Positions 1 to 5,832 are shown, counted from the stretch's first letter. The stretch: 6,682 bases of DNA from an uncultured Methylococcaceae bacterium (GCA_903873045.1 CAIQND010000441.1:1-6682); one strand, 5' to 3'. Translations and numbers: made by a program. The notes: a model not told the origin generated them from the sequence alone.

Positions 1-285
1 CAATGACTTTATGTCATAAACGCTATTTTTTATATCTAAAAAAATGATATTTGAAATTGAAAGCTGGTAACTTTGCCTTGTTTTCTCAATAAATAGCACC
101 AATCTTCCTAACTGCCTTTAAAAATGAGCGAACCGTGAGTTTCATCTTGTTTCTCCATAGAATTATGAAAATGTCGCTTAATGCGACTTGGGTAAGAAGA
201 TAGTTCGTTCTTCTTAGCGGTTAATTGCTCTTTATCCAGCAAAGGTTCAAACCGTCTAAACTATTTTTACAAATTACGGCGCTGC
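1..285. other. Gene-free 3' flank of the tolC operon
   Basis: No convincing gene is visible on either strand. The stretch is AT-rich and lies downstream of the tolC stop codon on the minus strand. It holds several short inverted repeats: ATGAC/GTCAT at 3-17, GTCGC/GCGAC at 173-187, and an 8-bp stem at 193-216. None is followed by a proper T-run on the minus strand, so the operon's transcription end cannot be placed with confidence. Confidence 0.5.
173..216 (-). terminator. Possible weak hairpin pair after tolC
   Basis: Two stem-loops lie 70 to 113 nt downstream of the tolC stop. The first met by minus-strand transcription is 193-216, an 8-bp stem (TAAGAAGA/TCTTCTTA) with an 8-nt loop. The second is 173-187, a 5-bp stem (GTCGC/GCGAC) with a 5-nt loop, followed on the minus strand by ATTTTC. 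Stem 1 is AT-rich and lacks a T-run; stem 2 is short. They may stabilise the mRNA 3' end or act as a weak terminator. Confidence 0.25.
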
Positions 286-1629
286 CTAAGGCACTAGCCA
301 AAGATTGACTTGGGCCAAATCGTCCGGCGAAAGCGTGCCCACGGTTTGTTTTAATCGCAGGGTGTTTAGCAGGTAATCGTAGCGTGCCCTAGCGTAGTCG
401 CGTTGAGCGCGAAGCTGTTCCCGCTCGGCAACAATGATATCCAAAGCAGTGCGACGACCCACCTTGAAGCCTGCGGTAGTTGCCGCAACGGCAATTTCAG
501 TTGAATGCACGGCTTGCTCTAAAGCTTTAACTCGACTGATGCCGGCCGTCACGCCGAGAAAAGCTTTACTGGTGGCGCGATGCACGGCCCGCTGCTCTTG
601 CTTTAATTTTGCTAAAGCCTCCCGATAATGATGCTCGGCTTCCCGGCTTCTGGAATTGACTCGCCCGCCCTGATACAGGGGCATATTAAAACTCAGGCCA
701 AGGGTAGTGTCCTGTATATCTGCGGAACCGAAACGTCCACCGGAAGTTGAAAAACTATGGTTGCCGACAGCATCAAGTGTCGGCAGATGTCCGGCTTGCT
801 GACGCTGAATCTCTTGCTTCGCCGTTTGAGCCGCAAGTTCACTAGCCAGTAAGCCATAATTTTGCGTGAATGCCTGCTGTATCCAGGCTTTCTCGATTGC
901 CGGATCGGGTTCCACCAGCGCTAGCGTCTCGCGCAGATTGGCGAGTTTGTCATAGTGATTCCCGGTCACTTCCTGCAAGCCTTCAAGAGCATCCCGGTAT
1001 TGATGCTTTGCTTCTACAGCATCGGCTACGGCTCTATCATAGCCTGCCTGGGCTTCCTTAACGTCGGTCAGTGCAAGAAATCCCGCAACCTGGTATTGCT
1101 GGGTTTCTTGCAGTCCACGCGCAAGCGATTCCTGTTGGGTTTTTGAAAAATCAAGATTTTCCTGGGCGGCAAGCACATCAAAGTAGCGCTCGGCAACCCG
1201 CAACAGTAAGGCTATTTCTGCTGCGGCATATTCGGCCTCCGCCTGTGCTACCCGACTATCGGATTGTTCCACGCCGATGATGCGATCATAGTGCAACAAG
1301 GGCTGAGTCAGCGACAACACATAAGCACCAGCCATAAACTTGCTGCGTCCACTGACACCGGTGGAATCGCCGGAAAGTTGCACAGATTGGGAATCTCCAT
1401 TTACGTTAGCGCCGAATTGGGCTTCGGGTAAATACAGCGCGGCATTAGCCTGAACTTGCGTTTCCTGTATGGCTTCCAGGGCTTCCTTAGCCCTTTCCAA
1501 CTGGGGATCTTCTAAAGCCGCATCGTGATAAACCGACATTAAATCATGGGCCGCAACCGGTGATAGCAACAAAGCAGTCAGCAGGCTTAAGACCATTAGC
1601 GAAAATGAATATCCTTTTGCTAAAGTCAT
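286..1629 (-). CDS. tolC: TolC-family outer-membrane efflux/secretion channel protein
   Basis: A 447-aa outer-membrane factor of the TolC/OEP family, which trimerises into a channel-tunnel spanning the outer membrane and periplasm and serves tripartite efflux pumps or type I secretion. A signal peptide is clear: a Lys near the N-terminus, a hydrophobic core at about 8-25 and a likely cleavage after VAA at about 27. The mature start has the family pattern (DLMSVYHDAALEDPQL, residues 29-44). The two OEP repeats are visible: a beta strand with LTQPL at 107-111 followed by long Ala/Gln-rich helices, then FNMPLYQGGR at 314-323 and the second helical pair with GRRTALDII at 391-399 and LNTLRLKQTVGTL at 421-433. 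The length is a little short of E. coli TolC. It is the last gene of the block, 39 nt after the protease stop, and no ABC transporter or membrane-fusion gene is present in the window, so the inner-membrane partner is unknown. The ATG has no strong Shine-Dalgarno sequence; a pentanucleotide repeat lies just upstream. The family call is secure; orthology with E. coli tolC is not shown. Confidence 0.95.
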   Translation of the reverse strand: MTLAKGYSFSLMVLSLLTALLLSPVAAHDLMSVYHDAALEDPQLERAKEALEAIQETQVQANAALYLPEAQFGANVNGDSQSVQLSGDSTGVSGRSKFMAGAYVLSLTQPLLHYDRIIGVEQSDSRVAQAEAEYAAAEIALLLRVAERYFDVLAAQENLDFSKTQQESLARGLQETQQYQVAGFLALTDVKEAQAGYDRAVADAVEAKHQYRDALEGLQEVTGNHYDKLANLRETLALVEPDPAIEKAWIQQAFTQNYGLLASELAAQTAKQEIQRQQAGHLPTLDAVGNHSFSTSGGRFGSADIQDTTLGLSFNMPLYQGGRVNSRSREAEHHYREALAKLKQEQRAVHRATSKAFLGVTAGISRVKALEQAVHSTEIAVAATTAGFKVGRRTALDIIVAEREQLRAQRDYARARYDYLLNTLRLKQTVGTLSPDDLAQVNLWLVP

Positions 1630-1642
1630 TGTTGTAAATCGT

Positions 1643-1672
1643 CTTAACTTAACTTAACTTAATTTAATTTAA
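1643..1672 (-). repeat. Pentanucleotide tandem repeat, six units, between protease and tolC
   Basis: On the plus strand this reads CTTAA four times and then TTTAA twice, which is TTAAG/TTAAA on the coding strand. It covers most of the 39-nt gap between the protease and tolC. It contains the protease stop codon (TAA at 1669-1671) and ends 13 nt before the tolC ATG. It could be a slippage-prone simple repeat that changes the distance between the two genes, but nothing here shows that it varies. Confidence 0.9.
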
Positions 1673-3006
1673 GGCACTGAAAAACCGCTTTCGTTGCCAG
1701 TGGTTTTTTTTAACGCGACGTTTAAAACCTCCGGTGAGCAGCTTGTTGTTTCGCATAAGGCTAACACGGCGCTATTGGCATTGATGCCGGGAAAGGAGTC
1801 GATGCTGGCGGAAGAAACGGATTTTTGTAATAGGGCTTGGGTTTCAGCCAAGGTCAGATCCGGCTTTAGTTCCAGCAATAAAGCAATAACGCCGGACACC
1901 TCTGCGGCCGAGATAGAACTTCCCGAGATAAAATCGTAGGTGCCGTTGGGTAATGTGGTGAGTATTTTTTCTCCCGGCGCAGTCACGGTTTGATCAGGCT
2001 TTTTAGGGTCGGCAACCACTTGTTTTACCGACTGAACTGAAATGACGTTCTTCAACGAAGCAGGAAAGTTTGCATTCGGCTGACCGAGACCGGTATCTGC
2101 CGCAACGACTATAATGCCATCGGCCATCGCTTTATTCAGCAGCAATTCCAATAAAGCATCATAAGGTCCGGTCAGACTCATATTCAAGATGGCAGCACCG
2201 GATTTAATCGCCGCATTAACCGCAAGCGCCAGGGTGAAACTATTACAAACGGCTTCGATAGCCTCCGCTTTATCAGGCCAGCAGGCTTTTAACGCGATCA
2301 ACTTGGCATCCGGCGCTATGCCCCTGATGCCGGTGCCATTGTCTTTTTTAGCGACCATGATGCCTGCGACCGCTGTGCCATGTTTGTCATTTGAGAAACT
2401 GGCAGAAATGTCCTTGGCAAAGTTTTCGTTTTGACTGATTTGCCCGACTAAGTCAGGGTGCTGTAGATCAACACCGGTGTCTATCATCGCTATGGTGATA
2501 TTTTTTCCTGTTGTTCTGACATGGACATGATCAATTTCCATGCTGCGCAAATTAGGCTGAAGCTGAAAGTAAGGATCCTTGCCGGTATTGGCGCGGGTAT
2601 TGAAAATATGCATGTTTTGCGCAATATCAACGCGTTCATCTTGGGCCAGGTGTTGCAAAGTATCGGCAACGGATCGGTTCGTCGGTACCCGATAGACGAC
2701 ACAATGAACGCCGACTTCAGTCATGGGCCATTCAGTGAGTTTCTGCAATTGATAATCCTGGGTAATTTGTTCGCTAATGCGTAAACTCCAGGTTGAACTT
2801 GAATAGTCACCCCTCTTTCTATACGCCGTTGCGGTGCTTTGAATTCTATCGATCGATTTATCTTTAAACGCAACGAGTAGCAAATGATCCGCATTTTTCT
2901 GATCATACAGGCTAACTTCAGGCATGGCAGCATTCAAGCCCTCACTTTTCAATGGCATCGAAAGAACCGAGAGCAGGACTAATAATAGCAACTGGAAGCG
3001 TTTCAT
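1669..3006 (-). CDS. Secreted subtilisin-like serine protease (peptidase family S8) with N-terminal pro-domain
   Basis: A 445-aa exported subtilase. Residues 1 to about 22 form a signal peptide (KR followed by a Leu/Val core). Residues about 40-137 look like an I9/fervidolysin-type pro-domain, with an early strand LLLVAFKDK and a late strand-helix-strand from VVYRV to VDIAQNMHIF. The catalytic domain follows at about 145-415. Asp176 lies in MIDTGVDLQHPDL, His209 in NDKHGTAVAGIM and Ser364 in SGSSISAAEVSG, where family members usually have GTSMAAPHVAG. The segment that normally carries the oxyanion-hole Asn (AAGN) reads AADTGLG at 302-308, so this Asn seems absent. Cys102, 242, 254, 417 and 423 could form disulfides in the periplasm. 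The ATG overlaps the anti-sigma stop as ATGA and has only a weak A-rich Shine-Dalgarno sequence, which implies translational coupling. Context suggests it acts in the sigma/anti-sigma circuit rather than as a digestive enzyme; this is inference. The family is certain; activity is not. Confidence 0.95.
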   Translation of the reverse strand: MKRFQLLLLVLLSVLSMPLKSEGLNAAMPEVSLYDQKNADHLLLVAFKDKSIDRIQSTATAYRKRGDYSSSTWSLRISEQITQDYQLQKLTEWPMTEVGVHCVVYRVPTNRSVADTLQHLAQDERVDIAQNMHIFNTRANTGKDPYFQLQPNLRSMEIDHVHVRTTGKNITIAMIDTGVDLQHPDLVGQISQNENFAKDISASFSNDKHGTAVAGIMVAKKDNGTGIRGIAPDAKLIALKACWPDKAEAIEAVCNSFTLALAVNAAIKSGAAILNMSLTGPYDALLELLLNKAMADGIIVVAADTGLGQPNANFPASLKNVISVQSVKQVVADPKKPDQTVTAPGEKILTTLPNGTYDFISGSSISAAEVSGVIALLLELKPDLTLAETQALLQKSVSSASIDSFPGINANSAVLALCETTSCSPEVLNVALKKTTGNESGFSVP

Positions 3007-3713
3007 TTGGTTTTTTCAGCTTGTGTTTTAGAAGGCGAGGCGTAACCGGGTTCAGCGAAAATAACATGCGAATCAGCTCTTAAAATAGATAACCTATCAA
3101 TGGCTGGTGTTGTTACAGAGGATTTTTTTATACCGATTGTATATACCGATTGCTCATTTGGCCCATGGATAATTGTGCCTTGAATTGAGGCCAAGAGTTG
3201 ATCAATGGTTTGCAAAGAGGTATTTTCCTTAAAGATGACTCTGAGTTCATTCAGGTTCGTGTTGGTGATTTCTGAATCGGATAAGGTTCGATAATCATTG
3301 CTCTGGAGCTGATCGATAGGCATAAAACGGGGTAGTACCACTGCCAACAGTATGCCAGCGGCCAAAGCCAGAGCAGGAGCGGGTATTTTCCACTGTTTAA
3401 AATTGATTTTGCTTTGCCATTTACCAGGTCTCGCAAACGGCACCACGCTTTGCTGTGCGTCTTCAGCGGGATGCAATCGTTTCTTAAGTTTGGAAAAAGA
3501 GCCTTGGGCGCTTAATTCAAAAGTACTCGCTTGATTAATCAGGCCTGATAAATTTTGCAGGTTCAATAGCTCACGATTACAGATTAAACAGTTATTCAAG
3601 TGCTGCTTTACCGTGTCGAGTTCGGCCCCCTGCAAGGTTTTATTAACATACCAAGGCAGCAACATAGTAATTTCCTGATGGCTTGTGTAAGGGTTATCAT
3701 CTATGTGCTTCAT
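3003..3713 (-). CDS. Transmembrane zinc-finger anti-sigma factor with pro-domain-like periplasmic tail
   Basis: A 236-aa anti-sigma factor. The cytoplasmic N-terminus has the zinc-binding anti-sigma (zf-HC2) pattern: His12 upstream, then H-x3-C-x2-C with His38, Cys42 and Cys45 in KQHLNNCLICNREL. This domain holds the cognate ECF sigma factor. A linker with basic residues leads to one membrane helix at about 110-131 (Ala/Leu-rich, with prolines at its ends). The periplasmic part at about 155-222 runs LRVIFKEN, helix, GTIIHGPNEQSVYTIGI, helix, LRADSHVIFAEPGY. This beta-alpha-beta-beta-alpha-beta order and the final V-x-F-A-E-P match subtilisin pro-domains (I9-like), and similar tails occur, to my knowledge, in other ECF-linked anti-sigma factors. 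The ATG has a good GAGAG Shine-Dalgarno sequence 6 nt upstream (3720-3724). It lies 30 nt after the sigma gene and overlaps the protease gene by 4 bp. The anti-sigma role is well supported; the pro-domain reading comes from pattern matching by eye. Confidence 0.93.
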   Translation of the reverse strand: MKHIDDNPYTSHQEITMLLPWYVNKTLQGAELDTVKQHLNNCLICNRELLNLQNLSGLINQASTFELSAQGSFSKLKKRLHPAEDAQQSVVPFARPGKWQSKINFKQWKIPAPALALAAGILLAVVLPRFMPIDQLQSNDYRTLSDSEITNTNLNELRVIFKENTSLQTIDQLLASIQGTIIHGPNEQSVYTIGIKKSSVTTPAIDRLSILRADSHVIFAEPGYASPSKTQAEKTK

Positions 3714-3719
3714 GTCATT

Positions 3720-3724
3720 CTCTC
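3720..3724 (-). promoter_or_regulatory. Ribosome binding site of the anti-sigma gene
   Basis: GAGAG on the minus strand lies 6 nt before the ATG at 3711-3713. It is the clearest Shine-Dalgarno sequence in the operon. The downstream protease and tolC lack one of similar quality, which fits coupled translation. Confidence 0.6.
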
Positions 3725-3743
3725 AAAATAAGAAGGCTACTGT

Positions 3744-4328
3744 TTAAGCTGTAGCATCTTCATTGTTAGTTAAATGTAATGCTAAAATTTTACGTGCATA
3801 GTGCATTCTGGTTTTTACTGTATTTTCAGGGCAATCCATCAGCAAGGCGATTTCGCTGTAATGTAGTCCCTGAACATAGGTTAGCTCTATGACTGCTCGA
3901 TGGTCTGGCGACAGTACCTTAAAAACTGATTCCAGCCAGTCACTCATTTCCAGTTGAATCAATCCAGCGTCTTCAACGCCAAGCAATGAATTATCGCCAT
4001 CCATATCATCCAGTGAGTTCTCATTAAAACTGCTGTTACTGCGCAATGCCTGCCGGGTTTTAATGTAGGCAATACCAAAAATCCAGGTTGAAACTTGACA
4101 TTGATGATTATAAGTAGCTGCCTTTTCCCAAACGGTATACATCACATCATTAATGACTTCCTCAATCAGCTCTTCGCGCCAGGTCATCCGACCAATAAAT
4201 CTGAACAATCTCTTGTAGAAGTCATGGTATAGAAGTTCAAGCGCATTTTCATCCGCATCGCAGATACGCAATATCAAAGCTGCTGCCTCCTCATTAGAGT
4301 GTGGGTTGTTATACATGCTGGGGGTCAA
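3744..4328 (-). CDS. ECF-type RNA polymerase sigma-70 factor
   Basis: An extracytoplasmic-function sigma factor of about 194 aa, containing only regions 2 and 4, that directs RNA polymerase to specific promoters. Counted from this start, region 2 spans about residues 18-95: the core-binding helix ALELLYHDFYKRLFRF, the acidic stretch EELIEEVINDVMYTVWEKA and the WIFGIAYIKTRQALR segment. An acidic linker (DDMDGDNS) follows. Region 4 covers about 131-185, with LSPDHRAVIELTYVQGLHYSEIA and the helix-turn-helix ending in CPENTVKTRMHYARKIL. I chose the TTG at 4326-4328 because a GGAG lies 7 nt upstream (4336-4339). The ATG at 4314-4316 would give 190 aa and a natural MYNNPHSNEE start, but has no Shine-Dalgarno sequence at a normal distance. 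The frame stays open to a TTG at 4376, which is preceded directly by a stop and has no ribosome binding site. It is the first gene of the operon and followed by its anti-sigma factor. Autoregulation is common for this class but no ECF promoter is clear here. Confidence 0.95.
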   Translation of the reverse strand: MTPSMYNNPHSNEEAAALILRICDADENALELLYHDFYKRLFRFIGRMTWREELIEEVINDVMYTVWEKAATYNHQCQVSTWIFGIAYIKTRQALRSNSSFNENSLDDMDGDNSLLGVEDAGLIQLEMSDWLESVFKVLSPDHRAVIELTYVQGLHYSEIALLMDCPENTVKTRMHYARKILALHLTNNEDATA

Positions 4329-4374
4329 AAATAATCTCCGATGTCTAATTACATTTCGATTGGACCCCAACAGC
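4317..4374 (-). promoter_or_regulatory. Inverted repeat able to form a leader hairpin at the sigma-factor start
   Basis: On the minus strand GCTGTTGGGGTCCAA (4374-4360) can pair with TTGACCCCCAGC (4328-4317). This gives about 12 base pairs including a GGGGTC/GACCCC core, with a 2-nt bulge and one unpaired base. The 3' arm ends directly before the ATG at 4314-4316 and covers the TTG candidate; the GGAG lies in the loop. If the mRNA starts upstream of 4374 this could control translation of the sigma factor. It could equally be a protein-binding site or chance. Confidence 0.4.
4336..4340 (-). promoter_or_regulatory. Ribosome binding site that decides the sigma-factor start
   Basis: CGGAG on the minus strand. 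Its spacing is 7 nt to a TTG codon and 19 nt to the next ATG. It lies in the loop of the inverted repeat at 4317-4374, so the structure could affect access to it. Confidence 0.45.
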
Positions 4375-4376
4375 AA

Positions 4377-4470
4377 CTAATGAACTTTATGTATCGTTAA
4401 TTGCATAAGGGGCAAAATAAGTTCAATCAGTATGAATTTATTTATTTAATCACAAATTGGGGCGTTGAAA
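4377..4470 (-). promoter_or_regulatory. AT-rich intergenic region, probable operon promoter
   Basis: This is the only gap upstream of the four-gene block, between the sigma gene and the end of the outer-membrane protein gene. On the minus strand it holds an AT-rich stretch (ATTAAATAAATAAATTC), then TTGAAC followed by TTATTTTGCCCCTTATGCA and GATACATAAAG. A GAACTT reminiscent of ECF -35 boxes is present, but no matching -10 element can be assigned. No terminator for the upstream gene is visible, so readthrough from it is possible. Confidence 0.35.
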
Positions 4471-5235
4471 TTAAAAACCCATTGATATAGCAAACACAAT
4501 AGCCGCGTTTAGTATTGCTGGGTCATACTGTTCGTGTATATTTTCCACGACAGCCTGATCAATTGAAGTTTCGGTCGCATCCATATAACGTAAATCAACT
4601 GCGACGAATTTATAAAAATAAGTAAACCCTGCATTCCAATAAGGGTAATCAGAGCCAAGAACAGCTTTGGTTTGACCGTAGCCGAAGCTTGTTGAAAACT
4701 CCAAATTGTCAGCCAAGGGATATTTTCCGGTTACTTCGTAATCGATTGCATAATTTCCTAAGCCGTAATAATCCTCGGCAAAAGAAACCCTGCTTGAAAA
4801 TATATCTTGATAATGTAAAAAAAGATAAAACTCGTTGTAATCTGCCTGATGACCGAAAATAGTGCCGTCATACAAATAACGAGACCATTGCGTGTCTATT
4901 CGCCATTGATCAGAGAGCTTAAAGTTCCAGCCCAGATATGGCATGACCTCAACCTGCGCTGCCTGGCGTTGCTCTTTGGCTTTATAGTCAATATTTGAAA
5001 TCGAGTTGCCCAAAAACAAACCTGATGAATGTTGATATTCCGCGTTGGCTTGCAAGGCAAAGTTGTTATTACTTTTGGTATACCAGCGCCCAACATTATT
5101 GGTCGTCATTGTCAGCGTGGCATGTACTTCAGCGCAACTCAAGGAAGGATTAAAAAACAAAAAGACCAAAAAGGGTACTTCAATTGACGGAGCTATTTTT
5201 AGAATTATTTTAGTTTTAAAATAATAACTTTGCAC
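4471..5235 (-). CDS. TorF-like putative outer-membrane porin (Gcw_chp/TIGR02001-like)
   Basis: A 254-aa predicted outer-membrane beta-barrel protein. The N-terminus has lysines at 7, 9 and 13, a hydrophobic stretch at about 20-34 (VPFLVFLFF) and a likely signal-peptidase site after SCA at about 36. The mature part is rich in aromatic residues with alternating strands. Its opening (LTMTTNNVGRW, then FALQANAEYQHSSGLFLGNSISNIDY at about 59-84) matches the TorF/TIGR02001 pattern of an early strand followed by a Glu/Tyr-rich strand and GLxxGxxxSN. Later segments such as NEFYLFLHY, EFSTSFGYGQT and YWNAGFTYFYKFVAVDLRY fit barrel strands, and the protein ends in ISMGF with the C-terminal Phe used for barrel assembly. 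Substrate and role are unknown. The start is GTG with a poor ribosome binding site (GTGG, 6 nt away); no ATG is available in frame before residue 43. It is on the same strand as the sigma operon, 94 nt or more upstream of it, and could be cotranscribed or a regulatory target. The outer-membrane barrel call is solid; the family name is by recognition. Confidence 0.8.
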   Translation of the reverse strand: MQSYYFKTKIILKIAPSIEVPFLVFLFFNPSLSCAEVHATLTMTTNNVGRWYTKSNNNFALQANAEYQHSSGLFLGNSISNIDYKAKEQRQAAQVEVMPYLGWNFKLSDQWRIDTQWSRYLYDGTIFGHQADYNEFYLFLHYQDIFSSRVSFAEDYYGLGNYAIDYEVTGKYPLADNLEFSTSFGYGQTKAVLGSDYPYWNAGFTYFYKFVAVDLRYMDATETSIDQAVVENIHEQYDPAILNAAIVFAISMGF

Positions 5236-5261
5236 GTAAAACCACGCTTGATATAAATCGA

Positions 5262-5522
5262 CTACTGGAGAAAATTAACAAAAATGTTACAACATTGAAT
5301 TTTTTTAACAAAAAATTTGCATTGAATAACAATTATTGGATCAATGCCAATTTCACCAACGAAAATATCAATACCCCCATCACCTTGCTTTACAGATACT
5401 TGGCTTACATGCGAACCATGGTATATTTTTCTGAATAAAGTCTCACAAGCACTTTCAAATGCTTCTCTCGCCCCAGGTAAATTCCCATTTATTGATTTAA
5501 AGTCTCTCCAATCTCTATTCAT
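5262..5522 (-). pseudogene. N-terminal fragment of a PD-(D/E)xK (Mrr-like, QxK type) nuclease
   Basis: An 86-codon frame whose first 71 residues look like a conserved nuclease N-terminus and whose last 15 (VKKIQCCNIF onward) look like unrelated AT-rich readthrough. It has a helix AREAFESACETLFRKI at about 18-32, then GDGGIDIFVGE with Asp52 and VIQCKFF with Gln67 and Lys69, the D-xn-QxK arrangement of Mrr-like endonucleases. Such proteins are normally much longer, so the catalytic fold is incomplete and the product is probably inactive. The ATG at 5520-5522 has only a weak AAGA Shine-Dalgarno sequence. It ends 26 nt before the outer-membrane protein gene, so the deletion or rearrangement that removed its 3' part also set the present promoter region of that gene. 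The nuclease may have belonged to a defence system; the exact family cannot be read from this stump. Confidence 0.6.
5283..5307. terminator. Possible weak bidirectional hairpin
   Basis: AATGT/ACATT (5283-5287 and 5292-5296) can form a short stem with a 4-nt loop. It is followed on the plus strand by T-rich sequence (T-run to 5307) and on the minus strand by TTTTGTT. It lies in the readthrough tail of the nuclease fragment, upstream of the outer-membrane protein gene. The stem is short and AT-rich. Confidence 0.2.
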
Positions 5523-5671
5523 TTAATTCTTGTGATTTTGCATAATATTTAGACGTAGAAAAACTGATTTAAGATAATCACAGTATTAACACTATCAACT
5601 CAGATAATTGGGATCAGAGTAAAATTAAATTTTCTTAACGAATGCGTCAAACGGTCGCGCGGAGCCTGATG

Positions 5672-5692
5672 GTGTTTTCCGGAAACACTTTT
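5672..5692 (+). terminator. Palindrome followed by TTTT, terminator-like
   Basis: GTGTTT (5672-5677) pairs with AAACAC (5683-5688) around TCCGG, followed by TTTT on the plus strand. An outer pair, GTCAAA (5646-5651) and TTTGAC (5690-5695), brackets it and competes for the same Ts. It could be a weak plus-strand terminator or part of a folded repeat element. Confidence 0.3.
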
Positions 5693-5709
5693 GACCTCGC
5701 CGATTACGC

Positions 5710-5724
5710 TGTCGTTGAACGACA
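5710..5724. repeat. 15-bp perfect palindrome
   Basis: TGTCGTT and AACGACA flank a single central G. Such a compact symmetric site could bind a dimeric regulator, or be part of a folded mobile-element end. No regulator gene lies next to it. Confidence 0.5.
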
Positions 5725-5743
5725 ACTCACTGACTCTCAGCGG

Positions 5744-5809
5744 TCATTGATCTGATATATATCTAAGCATGTACAAACCAATTTTGTTGGAGTCTACCAT
5801 CAATTCCAT
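5744..5809 (-). CDS. Possible 21-aa peptide with strong ribosome binding site
   Basis: A 21-codon frame (MELMVDSNKIGLYMLRYISD...) preceded by AGAGGG, 5 nt before the ATG at 5807-5809, the best Shine-Dalgarno match in this spacer. The upstream minus-strand DNA is extremely AT-rich and could hold a promoter. It could be a real small protein, a leader peptide or the first codons of a gene lost by deletion. I do not recognise it. Confidence 0.2.
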   Translation of the reverse strand: MELMVDSNKIGLYMLRYISDQ

Positions 5810-5832
5810 AAAGACCCTCTGTTAATTTCATA

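Larger units (their letters stand above)
5642..5755 (+). pseudogene. 37-codon frame in a GC-rich island, possible gene remnant
   Basis: An ATG-initiated frame of 37 residues beginning MRQTVARSLMVFSGN and continuing TFDLADYAVVERQLTDSQ. Its codons are much GC-richer than the surrounding DNA, and a charged, helix-like C-terminal half gives it a protein-like look. A stop lies two codons before the ATG and no Shine-Dalgarno sequence is visible. I do not recognise the product. It may be a scrap of a former gene or a structured non-coding element, since two palindromes overlap it. Confidence 0.25.

Noticed and set aside
434..1280. Several plus-strand reading frames of 60-70 codons opposite tolC
   Set aside because: They lie antisense within a clear TolC-family gene, have no recognisable domains and follow from its base composition.
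1694..2784. Plus-strand frames of 80-87 codons opposite the protease gene
   Set aside because: Shadow frames of the S8 protease; no ribosome binding sites or protein features of their own.
4896..5096. A 66-codon minus-strand frame inside the barrel-protein gene
   Set aside because: Another frame of the same strand over a well-supported outer-membrane protein; no plausible product.
5344..5526. A 60-codon plus-strand frame opposite the nuclease fragment
   Set aside because: Mirror of the coding pattern on the other strand, where the D-xn-QxK motif is found.
5641..5755. Integron attC site
   Set aside because: Palindromic, but the conserved GTTRRRY/RYYYAAC core pair is not present in the right order.
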